64,000 nucleotides of DNA from Paenibacillus tyrphae (GTDB lineage: Bacteria; Bacillota; Bacilli; Paenibacillales; NBRC-103111). The notes beneath the pieces are model-generated. The model was given only the letters and a program-made list of their open reading frames with translations. It was not told the origin of the DNA and did no database searches. The stretch spans positions 1-64,000 of the forward strand of contig NZ_BSDJ01000009.1 in the NCBI RefSeq assembly GCF_027925525.1, read 5' to 3'. A program made the translations under genes and the position numbers. Positions 63,171 to 64,000 of the stretch are shown here, one piece after another; within the stretch, counting starts at the first letter, position 1; each line of letters opens with the position of its first letter.

Positions 63171-64000
63171 CTATTGTTTCAGTACGCCGGCAAGCCGCTT
63201 CGCTTCGCCCGTCGGAGTCGTGATCACTTCGTAAATATTGATGTCCAACGGATACTCGTGCTCTTCGGTACGCAGAGTATCGAACTGAATAAACTGCGGG
63301 CCGCTGATCAACCGGTTGACGCCGCTGAACGGCAGCGACTTGGTCGACAATATTCTGCCCGTCTTATCTACCAGCTCCAACTGCATTTTGGACGAATTCG
63401 GATCGACCACGACATGCTCATTGCGGGCAATGTCCATATCGAGCTTCATCCGGTACGTATAGCTGATCGGCGTATTCGGAGAGAGCGCCGAAGGTACGTT
63501 ATACCGCGCGTTCAGCGTCCAGTCGTTGAGCTTCACCTTGAACGGATAGAACGACATATTTGCCACATCCAGCTTCGTTTCCTGCATTGCCACGCGGTAT
63601 GCTCCGATCGTCGTCGAGGCCGGCGCCGCCGTCTTCGCATCCGTGAACTTCAGAACGTATTGCTCGTCCTGATTCTCGGTCGGCATGTTGAACGCATAGC
63701 TCACGGCATAGCTCGTTTGCGGCATAATTTCTGCAATAGCCCCCGTTTGACGGTTGCCGGAATACGTCATGCCCTGCGACGTAATCAGCTTCGTCTGGAA
63801 CGTCGGCACCAGAACCGGCAAATCGCTGTTGTTCGTGAGCAGCAGCTTCGCAATCACGGTCTGATAGCCTTCGCCGTCGTTTTCATGACGATGAAACTCA
63901 ACCATCGACACCGACAGGTGCGGATCGATCGTATCGGACAAGCTGTCGAAGGCAAAAGGCTGGCCCAGTTCGTAAGGCTTGGCCGCATTGAATTCCGTCG
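63171..64000 (-). CDS. Partial gene of unknown function running off the window
   Basis: The frame is open from the stop at 63171 to the right edge of the window, so the 5' end is outside. The visible 276 residues begin TEFNAAKPYELGQPFAFD and are beta-rich: HLSVSMVEFHRHENDGEGYQ, VIAKLLLTNNSDLPVLVP, IPTFQTK-like strands and LDINIYEVITTP near the end, ending AGVLKQ. Immunoglobulin-like strands of a surface or periplasm-facing protein are suggested. I recognise no family and see no catalytic motif. Confidence 0.7.
   Translation of the reverse strand, partial: TEFNAAKPYELGQPFAFDSLSDTIDPHLSVSMVEFHRHENDGEGYQTVIAKLLLTNNSDLPVLVPTFQTKLITSQGMTYSGNRQTGAIAEIMPQTSYAVSYAFNMPTENQDEQYVLKFTDAKTAAPASTTIGAYRVAMQETKLDVANMSFYPFKVKLNDWTLNARYNVPSALSPNTPISYTYRMKLDMDIARNEHVVVDPNSSKMQLELVDKTGRILSTKSLPFSGVNRLISGPQFIQFDTLRTEEHEYPLDINIYEVITTPTGEAKRLAGVLKQ

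Noticed and set aside
1-64000. Search by eye for CRISPR arrays, transposases, tRNA or rRNA genes and riboswitches
   Set aside because: None seen; the surface-protein leaders do not show a c-di-GMP or other riboswitch core I can recognise.

Overview
The window looks like chromosome of a spore-forming Gram-positive bacterium of the Paenibacillus type (Paenibacillaceae). Evidence: an uninterrupted mother-cell sigma factor gene sigK; two very large secreted proteins ending in three S-layer homology (SLH) domains; YesM/YesN-type two-component pairs beside sugar ABC transporters; strong GGAGG ribosome sites with many GTG/TTG starts; and a dense set of carbohydrate-active genes. I see no IS element, phage gene, CRISPR array, tRNA or rRNA.

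Layout. 1-500: the 3' part of tmRNA (ssrA) lies directly against a truncated small gene, an apparent deletion or chimeric junction. 549-3581: HxlR regulator divergent from an MFS-MdaB-SDR operon. 3784-17908: a plant-glycan block on the minus strand (sensor kinase/AraC regulator, solute-binding lipoprotein and two permeases, cytoplasmic GH30 and GH3, then xylB and xylA) with a divergent xylR and a recognisable xyl operator. 17994-26928: a 1480-residue lectin/SLH surface protein divergent from a 1016-residue hybrid sensor kinase and a SARP-like response regulator; an 11-bp-period direct repeat sits in the shared promoter region. 26946-30804: efflux pump with a TetR regulator (two matching operators) and the ycgR-ycgQ pair. 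31176-36473: a 1765-residue phosphoesterase/SLH protein. 36693-38570: sigK, RidA and a gene-poor AT-rich patch. 38624-44108: a two-beta-helix secreted protein divergent from a secreted serine hydrolase, with a consensus cre between them. 44289-45524: broken rocD and intact rocF. 45731-55378: acyl-CoA ligase, two HAD phosphatases, Fur-box flavodoxin, DUF429 protein, an unrecognised two-repeat basic protein, an acyltransferase, small membrane, SRPBCC and AraC genes. 55444-59754: GntR regulator, BadF-type kinase, GH4 glycosidase and ChbG-type deacetylase, a likely amino-sugar oligosaccharide module. 59796-64000: GNAT acetyltransferase, a secreted protein built of 651-bp tandem repeats, and a gene running off the window.

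How it fits together. Large surface proteins probably bind, cut or dephosphorylate polymers outside; ABC transporters import oligosaccharides; cytoplasmic GH3, GH30, GH4, XylA and XylB finish the breakdown; dedicated local regulators (XylR, GntR, YesN-like, SARP-like, a cre site) control the parts. The four largest secreted proteins all start with TTG or GTG behind a strong Shine-Dalgarno sequence. The best candidates for something undescribed are the sensor/SARP/lectin unit at 17994-26928 and the tmRNA junction at about 350. All functions come from reading motifs; no database search was run.
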